A DNA stretch of 64,000 nt from Rhodobacteraceae bacterium M385 (GCA_025141835.1 CP081102.1:3100001-3164000); one strand, 5' to 3'. Shown: positions 9,061 to 17,492, numbered from the stretch's first letter. Notes: generated by a model not told the origin, from the sequence alone. Made by a program: numbers and translations.

Positions 9061-9716
9061 CCGACCGCGAGGGCGCCGGCTTCGACCCGGAACGCAAAAT
9101 GCAGTTCCTCTACCAATTGCGCCAAAAAGGCGTGATGGACAAACGCGTCCTCACCGCAATGGAGCGCGTCGATCGCGGCGCCTTCGTGCGGGGCCATTTC
9201 GCCGCCCGCGCCTACGAGGACATGCCCCTTCCGATCAGCTCGGGCCAGACCATCAGCCAACCCTCTGTTGTCGGCCTGATGACCCAGGCCCTCAACGTGC
9301 AACCCCGTGACACCGTGCTCGAAGTCGGCACCGGCTCCGGCTACCAGGCCGCCATCCTCAGCCACCTCGCCCGACGCGTCTACACCATCGACCGCCACCG
9401 CAACCTGACCCGTGAAGCGGAAATCGCCTTCACGAAACAAGGCCTTGTCAACATCACCGTGCTCACCCGTGACGGCTCCTTCGGACTGCCCGACCAAGGC
9501 CCTTTTGACCGCATCCTCGTGACCGCCGCCGCCGAAGACCCCCCCGGCCCCCTGATGCAACAACTCAAAATCGGCGGCATCATGGTTGTGCCCGTGGGAC
9601 AATCCGATACCGTTCAAAGCCTGATAAAAGTCACCCGGCACGACACCGGCTACGACTACGACGAACTGATGCCCGTGCGCTTCGTCCCCCTCATCGAAGG
9701 CACCGCCCGCGACTAG
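9057..9716 (+). CDS. pcm: protein-L-isoaspartate O-methyltransferase
   Basis: Pcm repairs isoaspartyl damage in ageing proteins by SAM-dependent methylation. The 219-residue protein has the substrate-loop motif SSGQTISQPSVV followed by the SAM-binding motif LEVGTGSGYQAA and the ILVTAAAEDPP segment. Its start overlaps the surE stop (ATGA), so translation is likely coupled. Both genes deal with stress and stationary phase. Confidence 0.96.
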   Translation: MTDREGAGFDPERKMQFLYQLRQKGVMDKRVLTAMERVDRGAFVRGHFAARAYEDMPLPISSGQTISQPSVVGLMTQALNVQPRDTVLEVGTGSGYQAAILSHLARRVYTIDRHRNLTREAEIAFTKQGLVNITVLTRDGSFGLPDQGPFDRILVTAAAEDPPGPLMQQLKIGGIMVVPVGQSDTVQSLIKVTRHDTGYDYDELMPVRFVPLIEGTARD

Positions 9717-9750
9717 CCCCCCGCCGCTGCTTTAACGCGCACCGCTCCCC

Positions 9751-9773
9751 CTTCATCTTGGCCCATACAACTC
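9751..9773 (-). repeat. 3'-end intergenic repeat, copy B
   Basis: On the plus strand this reads CTTCATCTTGGCCCATACA followed by ACTC. It equals copy C (26625-26647, opposite strand) at 22 of 23 positions. It lies 34 nt after the pcm stop and before the lipoprotein gene. Confidence 0.75.
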
Positions 9774-9914
9774 AATCCCATGGCCTCCCCCCAGCGATCG
9801 TTCGCCACTGGGAAACCGCCCTCACCTGTCCCCCTTCCGAAACCCGACGTTTCTGTGTAAACTACGCGCAAAGAGGGCCGCAGGCTCCGCATTATTGAGG
9901 AAGGTTCGAGCGCC

Positions 9915-11048
9915 ATGCGCCTGATCACACAGTATTTTCCCGCCCGTAGGCTCTCCCTGCTGGCGCCCGTCTTTCTTGCAGCCTGCGTCGGTGCGCCCGC
10001 GGAATGGGATTTCGACTTCCGCCCCAACGCGCCCCGCACCAATGTCACTGTGGCCGATCGGCCCGACCCCGACAGCCGGGGGCTTATTTCTTACGACAGC
10101 TACCAGGTCGCCATCGCCCGGCGCGGCGACACCGTTGCCGATGTGGCAGCGCGGATCGGGCTGTCCTCCTCGGAACTGGCCTCCTTCAATGGCCGCTCTG
10201 AAACCGATGAACTGCGCTCTGGTGAGGTTCTCGCCCTGCCAAGCCGTGTGGCCGGCGGTGCCTCTGCAACAGGCAGCGGGACGGACATCGCCTCCATCGC
10301 GGGGGCCGCGATTGATGCTGCGGGCAGCGGCACGCCCTCGGCCTCTGGACCGCAATTGCCCGATGGTCAGGAACCCGTCCGCCACCGCGTCGGGCGCGGC
10401 GAAACGGCCTACTCCGTGGCCCGCCTCTACGGCGTCTCGGTGCGTAGCCTTGCGGAATGGAACGGCCTTGGCCCCGATCTGGCAGTGCGCGAAGGCCAGC
10501 ACCTGCTGATCCCCATCGTGATTGAAACCGCTGAAGCCGCCGACGACAGCCGCCCCGGCGATAGCGTGGCCCCCCTGCCACCCTCGGCCGCCAATCCTCT
10601 GCCCGGCAGCATTGAAACCGCCGCGCTGCCCGCCCTAGAAGGCGCAGGCACTGGCACGGCCACCCCGGCGCCAGCCCCCGCCGCTACTGCGCCACGCGAA
10701 GCGGCACCGCTGATCCGGCCCGTTTCGGGCTCAATCGTGCGCGGCTACGGCTCGGGCAATGAAGGCATCGATATTGGCGCCTCCGCCGGCACCGCCGTGC
10801 AAGCGGCCGCCGATGGCACCGTGGCCGCGATCACCCAAGATACCGACCAGGTGCCAATCCTTGTGATTCGCCACTCCGGCGGGCTTCTGACCGTCTATGC
10901 CAACATCCAGAACATCGCGGTGTCGCGCGGCGACCGGATCAGCCAAGGCCAGACCGTGGCCCAAGTAGGCGGCGGCGACCCGGCGTTCCTGCACTTTGAA
11001 GTGCGCCGTGGGTTCGAGGCGGTAGACCCTGCGGAATACCTGCCCTAA
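9915..11048 (+). CDS. NlpD-like LysM/M23 lipoprotein, degenerate active site
   Basis: This is a predicted outer-membrane lipoprotein: a signal peptide ends in lipobox LAAC with C24 as the lipidated residue. Two LysM peptidoglycan-binding domains follow (about 63-109 and 156-200), then a linker rich in A and P and a C-terminal M23/LytM domain (about 270-375). Zinc ligands are lost: the first His position is N282 (D286 remains), the YAH motif reads YAN (N330), and only H360 of the HxH pair remains. NlpD and EnvC have similarly degenerate LytM domains and activate amidases rather than cut peptidoglycan, so an amidase-activator role in cell separation is inferred. The surE-pcm-nlpD order matches E. 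coli. Confidence 0.85.
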   Translation: MRLITQYFPARRLSLLAPVFLAACVGAPAEWDFDFRPNAPRTNVTVADRPDPDSRGLISYDSYQVAIARRGDTVADVAARIGLSSSELASFNGRSETDELRSGEVLALPSRVAGGASATGSGTDIASIAGAAIDAAGSGTPSASGPQLPDGQEPVRHRVGRGETAYSVARLYGVSVRSLAEWNGLGPDLAVREGQHLLIPIVIETAEAADDSRPGDSVAPLPPSAANPLPGSIETAALPALEGAGTGTATPAPAPAATAPREAAPLIRPVSGSIVRGYGSGNEGIDIGASAGTAVQAAADGTVAAITQDTDQVPILVIRHSGGLLTVYANIQNIAVSRGDRISQGQTVAQVGGGDPAFLHFEVRRGFEAVDPAEYLP

Positions 11049-11066
11049 CGGGCATTCCCCGCCCCG

Positions 11067-11140
11067 ATTGCGCTTTGCTTCGCAATTCGCCCGCGCGCGC
11101 CTTCGGCGCGTCACCGTGCCCGTGGCCCTGACGGGCCACG
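11067..11140. repeat. three consecutive hairpins between nlpD-like gene and carB
   Basis: Three inverted repeats stand in a row: ATTGCG/CGCAAT (11067-11072 and 11081-11086), CGCGCC/GGCGCG (11096-11101 and 11105-11110, loop TTC) and CGTGGCCC/GGGCCACG (11121-11128 and 11133-11140, loop TGAC). None is followed by a T-run. They start about 20 nt after the lipoprotein stop and may terminate or stabilise its transcript, or act in the carB leader. Confidence 0.6.
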
Positions 11141-11250
11141 CCAATTGTCGCGCGATCACGTCTTTTCGCGCCAAGACGCCCCTTACGCCCTTGCACCCCC
11201 GCGCCTCCGGTCTATAACGCCGACAGTTTGCGCACATGTTGGGGGCTACC

Positions 11251-14200
11251 ATGCCAAAAAGATCAGACATCAACTCGATCATGATCATCGGTGCGGGGCC
11301 TATTGTGATCGGCCAAGCCTGCGAATTTGACTACTCTGGCGCGCAAGCCTGTAAGGCGCTCCGCGAAGAGGGTTACCGGGTCATTCTGGTCAATTCCAAC
11401 CCCGCCACGATCATGACCGACCCGGAATTGGCCGATGCCACCTATATCGAGCCGATTACCCCCGAAGTCGTCGCCAAGATCATCGAGAAAGAGCGCCCCG
11501 ATGCGCTCCTGCCGACCATGGGCGGGCAGACCGGCCTGAACACTTCCTTGGCGTTGGAAGAAATGGGCGTTCTGGAAAAATTCGGCGTCGAGATGATCGG
11601 TGCCAAGCGTCCCGCCATTGAAATGGCCGAAGATCGCAAGCTGTTCCGTGAAGCGATGGACCGGATCGGGCTGGAAAACCCCAAGGCCACCATTATCACC
11701 GCCCCCAAGACCGATGACGGCAAGTTCGACATCAACGCGGGCGTCGCCGAAGCCATTGAGGCCATCGAATACGTGGGTCTGCCCGCCATCATCCGCCCCG
11801 CCTTCACCCTTGGCGGCACCGGCGGCGGCGTGGCGTATAACCGTGAGCAATACGAATTCTTCTGCCGCTCGGGCATGGAAGCCTCTCCCATGGCGCAGAT
11901 CCTTGTGGATGAATCGCTGCTCGGTTGGAAAGAATTCGAGATGGAGGTGGTGCGCGACAAGGCCGACAACGCGATCATCGTCTGTGCGATTGAAAACGTG
12001 GACCCGATGGGCGTCCATACCGGCGATTCCATTACCGTGGCCCCGGCGCTGACACTGACCGACAAAGAATACCAAGTGATGCGCAACGGCTCGATCGCTG
12101 TTCTGCGTGAAATTGGCGTAGAAACCGGTGGCTCCAACGTGCAATGGGCGATGAACCCTGCCGATGGCCGCATGGTGGTGATCGAGATGAACCCCCGCGT
12201 GTCGCGCTCGTCCGCTTTGGCCTCCAAGGCGACCGGCTTCCCGATTGCCAAGATCGCCGCGAAGCTAGCCGTGGGCTACACGCTGGACGAGCTGGACAAC
12301 GACATCACCAAAGTCACGCCCGCCTCGTTCGAGCCGACCATCGACTATGTCGTCACCAAAATCCCGCGCTTCGCGTTCGAGAAGTTCCCGGGCTCTGAGC
12401 CCTACCTGACCACGGCGATGAAGTCGGTGGGTGAGGCGATGGCCATTGGCCGCAGCTTCCACGAATCGATGCAAAAGGCGTTGGCCTCCATGGAAACCGG
12501 CCTGACCGGTTTCGATGAGATCGAGATTCCGGGTGTTACTGCCGACCTTTGGTCGGACGCGACGGATGAAGACCCCGCCGCGATCACCAAGGCGCTGGCG
12601 AAACAGACCCCGGACCGCATCCGCGTCATTGCGCAGGCCATGCGCCACGGCCTGTCGGACGACGACATCCACGCCGTCACCAAGTTTGACCCTTGGTTCC
12701 TCGCCCGTATCCGCGAGATCATCGAGGAAGAGGCCCGCATCCGCGAAAACGGCCTGCCCACCGACGCGGCCGAACTGCGGCGCGTCAAGATGATGGGCTT
12801 CTCCGACGCCCGTCTTGCCAAGCTGACCGATCAATCCGAAGCCGACGTGCGCCGCGCGCGCACCGGCGCGGGCGTTCACGCTCAGTTCAAGCGCATCGAC
12901 ACTTGCGCCGCCGAGTTCGAGGCGCAAACCCCCTATATGTATTCCACCTACGAGACCCCCGTGATGGGCGAGGCGGAATGCGAGGCGCGGCCCTCTGACG
13001 CCAAGAAGGTGGTCATCCTGGGCGGTGGCCCGAACCGCATCGGCCAAGGGATCGAGTTCGACTACTGCTGTTGCCACGCCTGTTTCGCCCTCAGCGACGC
13101 GGGCTACGAGACGATCATGGTCAACTGCAACCCCGAGACGGTCTCGACCGACTACGACACCTCGGACCGCCTCTATTTTGAGCCTCTGACGCTGGAGCAC
13201 ACGCTGGAAATCCTGCGGGTGGAGCAAGAAAACGGCACCCTGCACGGCGTCATCGTCCAATTCGGCGGCCAGACCCCCCTGAAGCTGGCCAATGCGCTGG
13301 AAGAGGCCGGTATCCCGATCCTCGGCACCACGCCCGACGCCATCGACTTGGCCGAAGATCGTGAGCGTTTCCAACAGCTTGTCCAGAAACTGGACCTCAA
13401 GCAGCCCGAAAACGCCATTGCCACCACCGACGAGGAAGCCAAAGCCGCCGCCGAGGCGCTCGGCTATCCGCTGGTGATCCGACCCTCCTACGTTCTGGGC
13501 GGTCGTGCGATGGAAATCGTGCGCGATACGGCGCAACTCAACCGCTATATCCGTGACGCCGTTGTGGTCTCCGGCGACAGCCCCGTGCTGCTCGACAGCT
13601 ACCTTGATGGCGCGACGGAAGTCGACGTGGATGCCCTTTGTGACGGCACCGACGTGCATGTGGCGGGCATCATGCAACACATCGAGGAAGCGGGCGTCCA
13701 CTCCGGTGACAGCGCCTGTTCCCTGCCCCCCCATACGCTGAGCGTTGACGTGCAAAACCGCATCATCGCCCAGACCGAGGCGCTGGCGAAGGCGCTGAAC
13801 GTCGTTGGCCTGATGAACATCCAGTTCGCCGTCAAACCCGATGGGAACGGCAACGATGACATCTACCTGATCGAGGTTAACCCCCGCGCCTCGCGCACCG
13901 TGCCGTTTGTGGCCAAGGCCACCGATAGCGCCATCGCCTCCATCGCCGCGCGCCTCATGGCCGGTGAGAAACTGGCCGACTTCCCCAAGGCAAAACCCCA
14001 CGTCCCGGTGGACGAGAATACGCCGATCATCCCCGGCGAGCCGATGGCGCTGGCCGATTTCCGCACCCCTTGGTTCTCGGTCAAAGAGGCTGTCTTGCCC
14101 TTCGCCCGCTTCCCCGGCGTCGACACGCTTCTGGGGCCTGAAATGCGCTCTACCGGCGAAGTCATGGGCTGGGACCGCACCTTCCCCCGCGCCTTCCTGA

Positions 14201-14625
14201 AAGCGCAACTCGGCGCGGGTGTTTCCCTGCCTGAAAGCGGCACCGCCTTCCTGTCGATCAAAGAGGCGGACAAGACCGCCGACTTGGTGGACACGGCCAA
14301 GATGCTGAAAACATTGGGCTTCCACATTCTGGCAACCTCAGGCACCGCCGCCTTCCTGTCCGGTCACGGGATCGAGACAGAGCTGGTGAACAAACAATAC
14401 GAGGGCGGTCGCACCATCGTCGACATCCTCAAGGACGGCGACGTGCAACTGGTGATGAACACCACCGAAGGCGCCCAAGCGGTCGAGGACTCCCGCTCCA
14501 TGCGGACGGTCACGCTGATGGACAAAATCCCCTATTTCACCACGCTCGCAGGCAGCCACGCGGCGGCTCAGGCGATGATGTCGGCGCGGGAAGGCGAGAC
14601 TGTGGTGCGGGCTTTGCAGGGGTGA
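11251..14625 (+). CDS. carB: carbamoyl-phosphate synthase large subunit
   Basis: CarB makes carbamoyl phosphate from ammonia (from CarA), bicarbonate and two ATP, feeding arginine and pyrimidine synthesis. The 1124-residue protein has two ATP-grasp halves; the second begins at about residue 585 with VVILGGGPNRIGQGIEFDYC, mirroring IMIIGAGPIVIGQACEFDYS near the N-terminus. A C-terminal MGS-like allosteric domain follows (from about 980). Length is slightly above E. coli CarB. ATG at 11251 has GGGGG about 7 nt upstream; ATG 11236 is less likely. carA is not in the window. argF, which uses carbamoyl phosphate, lies at 62.4 kb. Confidence 0.97.
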   Translation: MPKRSDINSIMIIGAGPIVIGQACEFDYSGAQACKALREEGYRVILVNSNPATIMTDPELADATYIEPITPEVVAKIIEKERPDALLPTMGGQTGLNTSLALEEMGVLEKFGVEMIGAKRPAIEMAEDRKLFREAMDRIGLENPKATIITAPKTDDGKFDINAGVAEAIEAIEYVGLPAIIRPAFTLGGTGGGVAYNREQYEFFCRSGMEASPMAQILVDESLLGWKEFEMEVVRDKADNAIIVCAIENVDPMGVHTGDSITVAPALTLTDKEYQVMRNGSIAVLREIGVETGGSNVQWAMNPADGRMVVIEMNPRVSRSSALASKATGFPIAKIAAKLAVGYTLDELDNDITKVTPASFEPTIDYVVTKIPRFAFEKFPGSEPYLTTAMKSVGEAMAIGRSFHESMQKALASMETGLTGFDEIEIPGVTADLWSDATDEDPAAITKALAKQTPDRIRVIAQAMRHGLSDDDIHAVTKFDPWFLARIREIIEEEARIRENGLPTDAAELRRVKMMGFSDARLAKLTDQSEADVRRARTGAGVHAQFKRIDTCAAEFEAQTPYMYSTYETPVMGEAECEARPSDAKKVVILGGGPNRIGQGIEFDYCCCHACFALSDAGYETIMVNCNPETVSTDYDTSDRLYFEPLTLEHTLEILRVEQENGTLHGVIVQFGGQTPLKLANALEEAGIPILGTTPDAIDLAEDRERFQQLVQKLDLKQPENAIATTDEEAKAAAEALGYPLVIRPSYVLGGRAMEIVRDTAQLNRYIRDAVVVSGDSPVLLDSYLDGATEVDVDALCDGTDVHVAGIMQHIEEAGVHSGDSACSLPPHTLSVDVQNRIIAQTEALAKALNVVGLMNIQFAVKPDGNGNDDIYLIEVNPRASRTVPFVAKATDSAIASIAARLMAGEKLADFPKAKPHVPVDENTPIIPGEPMALADFRTPWFSVKEAVLPFARFPGVDTLLGPEMRSTGEVMGWDRTFPRAFLKAQLGAGVSLPESGTAFLSIKEADKTADLVDTAKMLKTLGFHILATSGTAAFLSGHGIETELVNKQYEGGRTIVDILKDGDVQLVMNTTEGAQAVEDSRSMRTVTLMDKIPYFTTLAGSHAAAQAMMSAREGETVVRALQG

Positions 14626-14679
14626 ATTGACGAACCCGTATGCGGGCGAAAGGTCCAATGGACCTTTCGGTCAATTCAC
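14622..14679. repeat. nested inverted repeat able to form a three-way junction
   Basis: The outer arms GTGAATTGAC (14622-14631) and GTCAATTCAC (14670-14679) enclose two hairpins: CCCG/CGGG (14635-14638 and 14643-14646, loop TATG) and CGAAAGGTCC/GGACCTTTCG (14647-14656 and 14660-14669, loop AAT). All arms are perfect, and only three bases (14632-14634) are unpaired at the junction. The left outer arm overlaps the carB stop codon. There is no T-run, so it is not a standard terminator. Confidence 0.85.
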
Positions 14680-14711
14680 GGGCGGAGCCCCGGCATTACT
14701 GGAGTGAGCAA

Positions 14712-14999
14712 ATGTTCTTTACCAAGGTCGGTAGATTTATCGCTTGGTTGATTTTCATTTCTGCCTTGATCAAATTCGTTGCAGGTTATGGCATCCTTTT
14801 TGGCACCGAGACCATGGAAGACAACCGCAACGCTGCTAGGCAATTATTCAACGAGCCAAATTCAGGTTCTATATTGGACGAAGCGGCGTACAGTCTTTTC
14901 ATTGCCATAGCCCTAGGGATCGCAGCAGAGATCAGCCGCAACGTCCACAAGCTCCTCCTCGTCGACGAGAACGAGGAAGATATCGACGAGGACGTTTGA
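14712..14999 (+). CDS. small two-TM hypothetical protein
   Basis: I do not recognise this 95-residue protein. It has two hydrophobic segments (about 8-28 and 62-80) and an acidic C-terminal tail (DENEEDIDEDV). The ATG at 14712 has GGAG about 9 nt upstream. Its base composition is visibly richer in A and T than the carB, ATP synthase or sec genes, which suggests recent acquisition or weak constraint. It sits between the three-way-junction repeat after carB and two toxin-antitoxin-type loci. Confidence 0.6.
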   Translation: MFFTKVGRFIAWLIFISALIKFVAGYGILFGTETMEDNRNAARQLFNEPNSGSILDEAAYSLFIAIALGIAAEISRNVHKLLLVDENEEDIDEDV

Positions 15000-15003
15000 C
15001 CCC

Positions 15004-15216
15004 TCACCCCGGCCGCCCCTCCAGAAACGCCACGGCCCGCTCGGCGTCTGCGCCTTTGCCGCGTTCGGCGAAATACTCCGCCGCGCCAACTGTCCCGACC
15101 TTCTCTGCCAGCGCCAGTGCGATGAATTGGTTCAGGGATACGCCGTCTTTCTCGGCGAATTCCTCTGCCGCGCGTTTCAGCGACTGTGGAAGGTTCAGTG
15201 ATACCCGTGCCTTCAT
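15004..15216 (-). CDS. RHH/HicB-like antitoxin
   Basis: This 70-residue protein looks like a ribbon-helix-helix antitoxin: MKARVSLNLPQSLK is a typical RHH beta-strand start, followed by FAEKDGVSLNQFIALALAEKV as the two helices. The ATG at 15216 has AAGGAGG at 15223-15229. The gene overlaps the end of the upstream PIN toxin gene by 4 nt, so translation is probably coupled. It should bind the PIN protein and repress the shared promoter (inference from the family). Confidence 0.8.
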   Translation of the reverse strand: MKARVSLNLPQSLKRAAEEFAEKDGVSLNQFIALALAEKVGTVGAAEYFAERGKGADAERAVAFLEGRPG

Positions 15217-15635
15217 GACTTCAACCTCCTTAACGCATCTGCTGGCGTCCATAGTTCAATACCAAACCGCTGCGGAGCGGTTCCAAAGTCCTTCGTGTTG
15301 TGGGTAATCAAGGCGTCCACCTGCCCGTTAACCGCCGTTTCCAACACCATCTCATCACCCGGATCGCGCAGCTGAGGCCGCCACAGAAACTTCAGGTCCA
15401 CCGGCTGCACGATCCCCGCAACGTCGGTGAGGAACGCTTCCATTTCTTTGCGGCTGACACCGCAATCCAGTAGCAAATCCGCCCGGCTCAAGACGTCCTC
15501 ATATTCATAGAATAGCGGCACCGAGCACGCCCAATCGAACTGGCCCCGAAAGCCCGCGATGAGTAGCGGATTGCTCGCACCTGTACGGCTCCGAATGCCC
15601 GCGACCAAAACGTTTGTGTCGAGCACCAATCTCAT
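15213..15635 (-). CDS. PIN-domain toxin (COG1569 type)
   Basis: This 140-residue PIN-domain protein is likely a ribonuclease toxin of the 'putative toxin, PIN family' group. It begins MRLVLDTNVLVAG, and the acidic active-site residues are visible: D6, E44 or E46, D94 (in DPGDEMVLE) and D116 (in THNTKDF). All are intact. The toxin is the first gene and the antitoxin second, the reverse of the common VapBC order. The promoter must lie in the short gap before 15668. Confidence 0.85.
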   Translation of the reverse strand: MRLVLDTNVLVAGIRSRTGASNPLLIAGFRGQFDWACSVPLFYEYEDVLSRADLLLDCGVSRKEMEAFLTDVAGIVQPVDLKFLWRPQLRDPGDEMVLETAVNGQVDALITHNTKDFGTAPQRFGIELWTPADALRRLKS

Positions 15636-15667
15636 GACGTTATATATAGCGTAACATCACTCATGCA

Positions 15668-16063
15668 TCAATCCTCCCCCCGAGCCCGAGCCATGTCTCC
15701 CCATTCCGGCTTCCGAGCGCCGTCAAACATCGGGTCGCGGAACATGTCTAGGGTCTCGTCGCCTTGCAACAGCCCCATCAGTTTGGCGTGCATGAAGGAC
15801 CGCAGCACCGCGTTCAGGCGGGGTTGGTAGCCCGGTCCCATGGATTTGAACCACTTCACCACATCGGTATCCAGCCGCACGGTCACGCGGGTTTTGGTGG
15901 TCTCTCGTTTCGATGACAGGTCGTGCCAAGCCGGCGGCACGCGGCCGTGCAGGGCGATGGCGTTGTGCATGTCGTATTCGAACCGCCGCATCGCATCGAC
16001 CATGTAGAAGTGGTGGAAGCGCTCGGTCTTGGTGGGGGATTTGTCGATGAATTTGGGGGGCAA
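15668..16063 (-). CDS. orphan BrnA/DUF4415-like protein
   Basis: This 131-residue protein has a C-terminal BrnA-type (DUF4415) DNA-binding segment: RVTVRLDTDVVKWFKSMGPG followed by YQPRLNAVLRSFM. It carries an extra N-terminal region (TKTERFHHFYMVDAMRRFEYDM) that ordinary BrnA antitoxins lack. BrnA normally neutralises the BrnT RNase toxin, but no BrnT-like gene is adjacent on either side, so it is orphan or solely a regulator. TTG at 16063 is taken as start because AAGGA lies 8 nt upstream. A triplet of TGTACGC repeats is 75-104 nt upstream. Confidence 0.7.
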   Translation of the reverse strand: MPPKFIDKSPTKTERFHHFYMVDAMRRFEYDMHNAIALHGRVPPAWHDLSSKRETTKTRVTVRLDTDVVKWFKSMGPGYQPRLNAVLRSFMHAKLMGLLQGDETLDMFRDPMFDGARKPEWGDMARARGED

Positions 16064-16137
16064 TTGTCCGGTCCTTGAAGCCTTGGGTCCGGCCAGAATC
16101 GCACAAATCGGTTAAAATTTTATGGATGTGGGGGCGG

Positions 16138-16167
16138 TGTACGCGGTGTGTACGCCCCAGTGTACGC
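16138..16167. promoter_or_regulatory. three phased TGTACGC repeats, candidate operator
   Basis: TGTACGC occurs at 16138-16144, 16149-16155 and 16161-16167, spaced 11 and 12 nt apart, about one helical turn each. The region separates the divergent BrnA-like gene and the first serine protease gene. Same-face spacing of short direct repeats suggests cooperative binding by a small regulator, possibly the BrnA-like protein itself (inference). Confidence 0.5.
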
Positions 16168-16283
16168 GTGTCACTGGAGGTTTTCCGTCCCCGATTCCCG
16201 AACATTCCCCGCAAGCCAAACCTTGCCCAAGCGCCACTGCTACCCCTACGTTATGTTTATACTTTTCTTAACGGAGGTGACCC

Positions 16284-17492
16284 ATGCGCCACCTAACCCT
16301 TGTTGCAGCCACCGCCCTTGCGGCGTCTCTGTCACCTGCCCACGCGCAGGACCCGTCGTTGAACCCGACGTTCGGCGTCTTGAACCTGGAGGCGGGCTTT
16401 TCCAACGATCCCAATTGGGTTTATTTGCTGGCGGGAGGGCTCGATCAACGCTCGTTTACCGATGCCGTAAGCGGCGACGTGTGCCGGGGTTATTTCGCCG
16501 ATGCCCCTGATTTCCGTATGGTTTTTGACGCCACCAATGGCGATCCTTTCTCGATCACGGCAGAATCCTACGCGGACCCCGTGTTGTTGGTGAACGGCCC
16601 CGATGGGCGGTGGTATTGTAACGACGATACCTTTGGTCTCGACAGCGCGGTGTCGTTTGAGGCCCCTCAAAGCGGCGTCTATGACGTCTGGGTCGGCACC
16701 TATAACGATCCTCAAGGCGACTATCCCGGCGCGCAACTGGGCTTCACCGCGCAAGAGCCGTTCGAGCCGCAGCGCAGGCGCTCGTTCTTCGGGGAAGACG
16801 ACCGTATCGTCATGGATCCGACAGCGACGCCGTGGAACATGATCGGCTTGGTGGAAATGCAATCCGGCAGCTGCACAGGCACGCTCATCGGGCCGAATGT
16901 TGTGCTCACCGGCGGCCATTGCCTTGTGGGTCTGGGAGAGCCCGACAACCCACCGATGTTGTTCAGCGCAGGGTATGAGAACGGCAACGCCGTGGCGACC
17001 TCTCGCGTGACCAGCTACCACGTGCCCGAGCTGTGGCGCTTGGCGGAACAAGAGGGCATGGATTTTGGCTTTTTCTATCTGGAACAACCCCTTGGCGATC
17101 AATTGGGGTGGATGGATATTGGCACGTTGACCCAGGCCGAGCTTGCCGGTTTCGCCAATGGTGCGGGTCCGGATATCCTTCAGGCGGGGTACAGTGCCGA
17201 TCAACCGGGCGTGCTGACGGGCAACCTGAGCTGTCCGTTCGTCGAGTTAGCCAGCCAGAACCGGCTGGTGCACCAATGCGACACGGTGCAAGGGGACAGT
17301 GGCTCTCCGCTGTTTGTGCAAGACGGCGACCGCTACCGGATCATTGGCGTGGAATCCCACACCAACTTCCAGCCCGAGCAGGAGTTCGACATGAACGTCG
17401 CGATGTATATCGCCAATGTCGTCGCTGAATATCAGTCCCTGAACGGCCAGTCCCCGGCAACCACGGCGCTGCCCGAGCCTGTGGTGAAGTAG
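16284..17492 (+). CDS. secreted trypsin-like serine protease, paralog 1
   Basis: This 402-residue protein has a signal peptide ending AHAQ (about residue 21), an N-terminal beta-rich domain (about 25-160) with a PPC-like stretch GRWYCNDDTFGLDS...GVYDVWVGTY, and a C-terminal S1-type peptidase domain. The catalytic triad is visible: H212 in TGGHC, D260 in GMDFGFF and S339 in QGDSGSP. It should act in the periplasm or outside the cell. A close paralog follows 140 nt downstream. An upstream ribosome site GGAGG precedes the ATG. Substrate unknown. Confidence 0.85.
   Translation: MRHLTLVAATALAASLSPAHAQDPSLNPTFGVLNLEAGFSNDPNWVYLLAGGLDQRSFTDAVSGDVCRGYFADAPDFRMVFDATNGDPFSITAESYADPVLLVNGPDGRWYCNDDTFGLDSAVSFEAPQSGVYDVWVGTYNDPQGDYPGAQLGFTAQEPFEPQRRRSFFGEDDRIVMDPTATPWNMIGLVEMQSGSCTGTLIGPNVVLTGGHCLVGLGEPDNPPMLFSAGYENGNAVATSRVTSYHVPELWRLAEQEGMDFGFFYLEQPLGDQLGWMDIGTLTQAELAGFANGAGPDILQAGYSADQPGVLTGNLSCPFVELASQNRLVHQCDTVQGDSGSPLFVQDGDRYRIIGVESHTNFQPEQEFDMNVAMYIANVVAEYQSLNGQSPATTALPEPVVK

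Noticed and set aside
12265..14325. 686-residue open frame antisense to carB
   Set aside because: It is a long high-GC shadow of carB: arginine, glycine and histidine rich, no ribosome site, no recognisable family; carB itself is certain.
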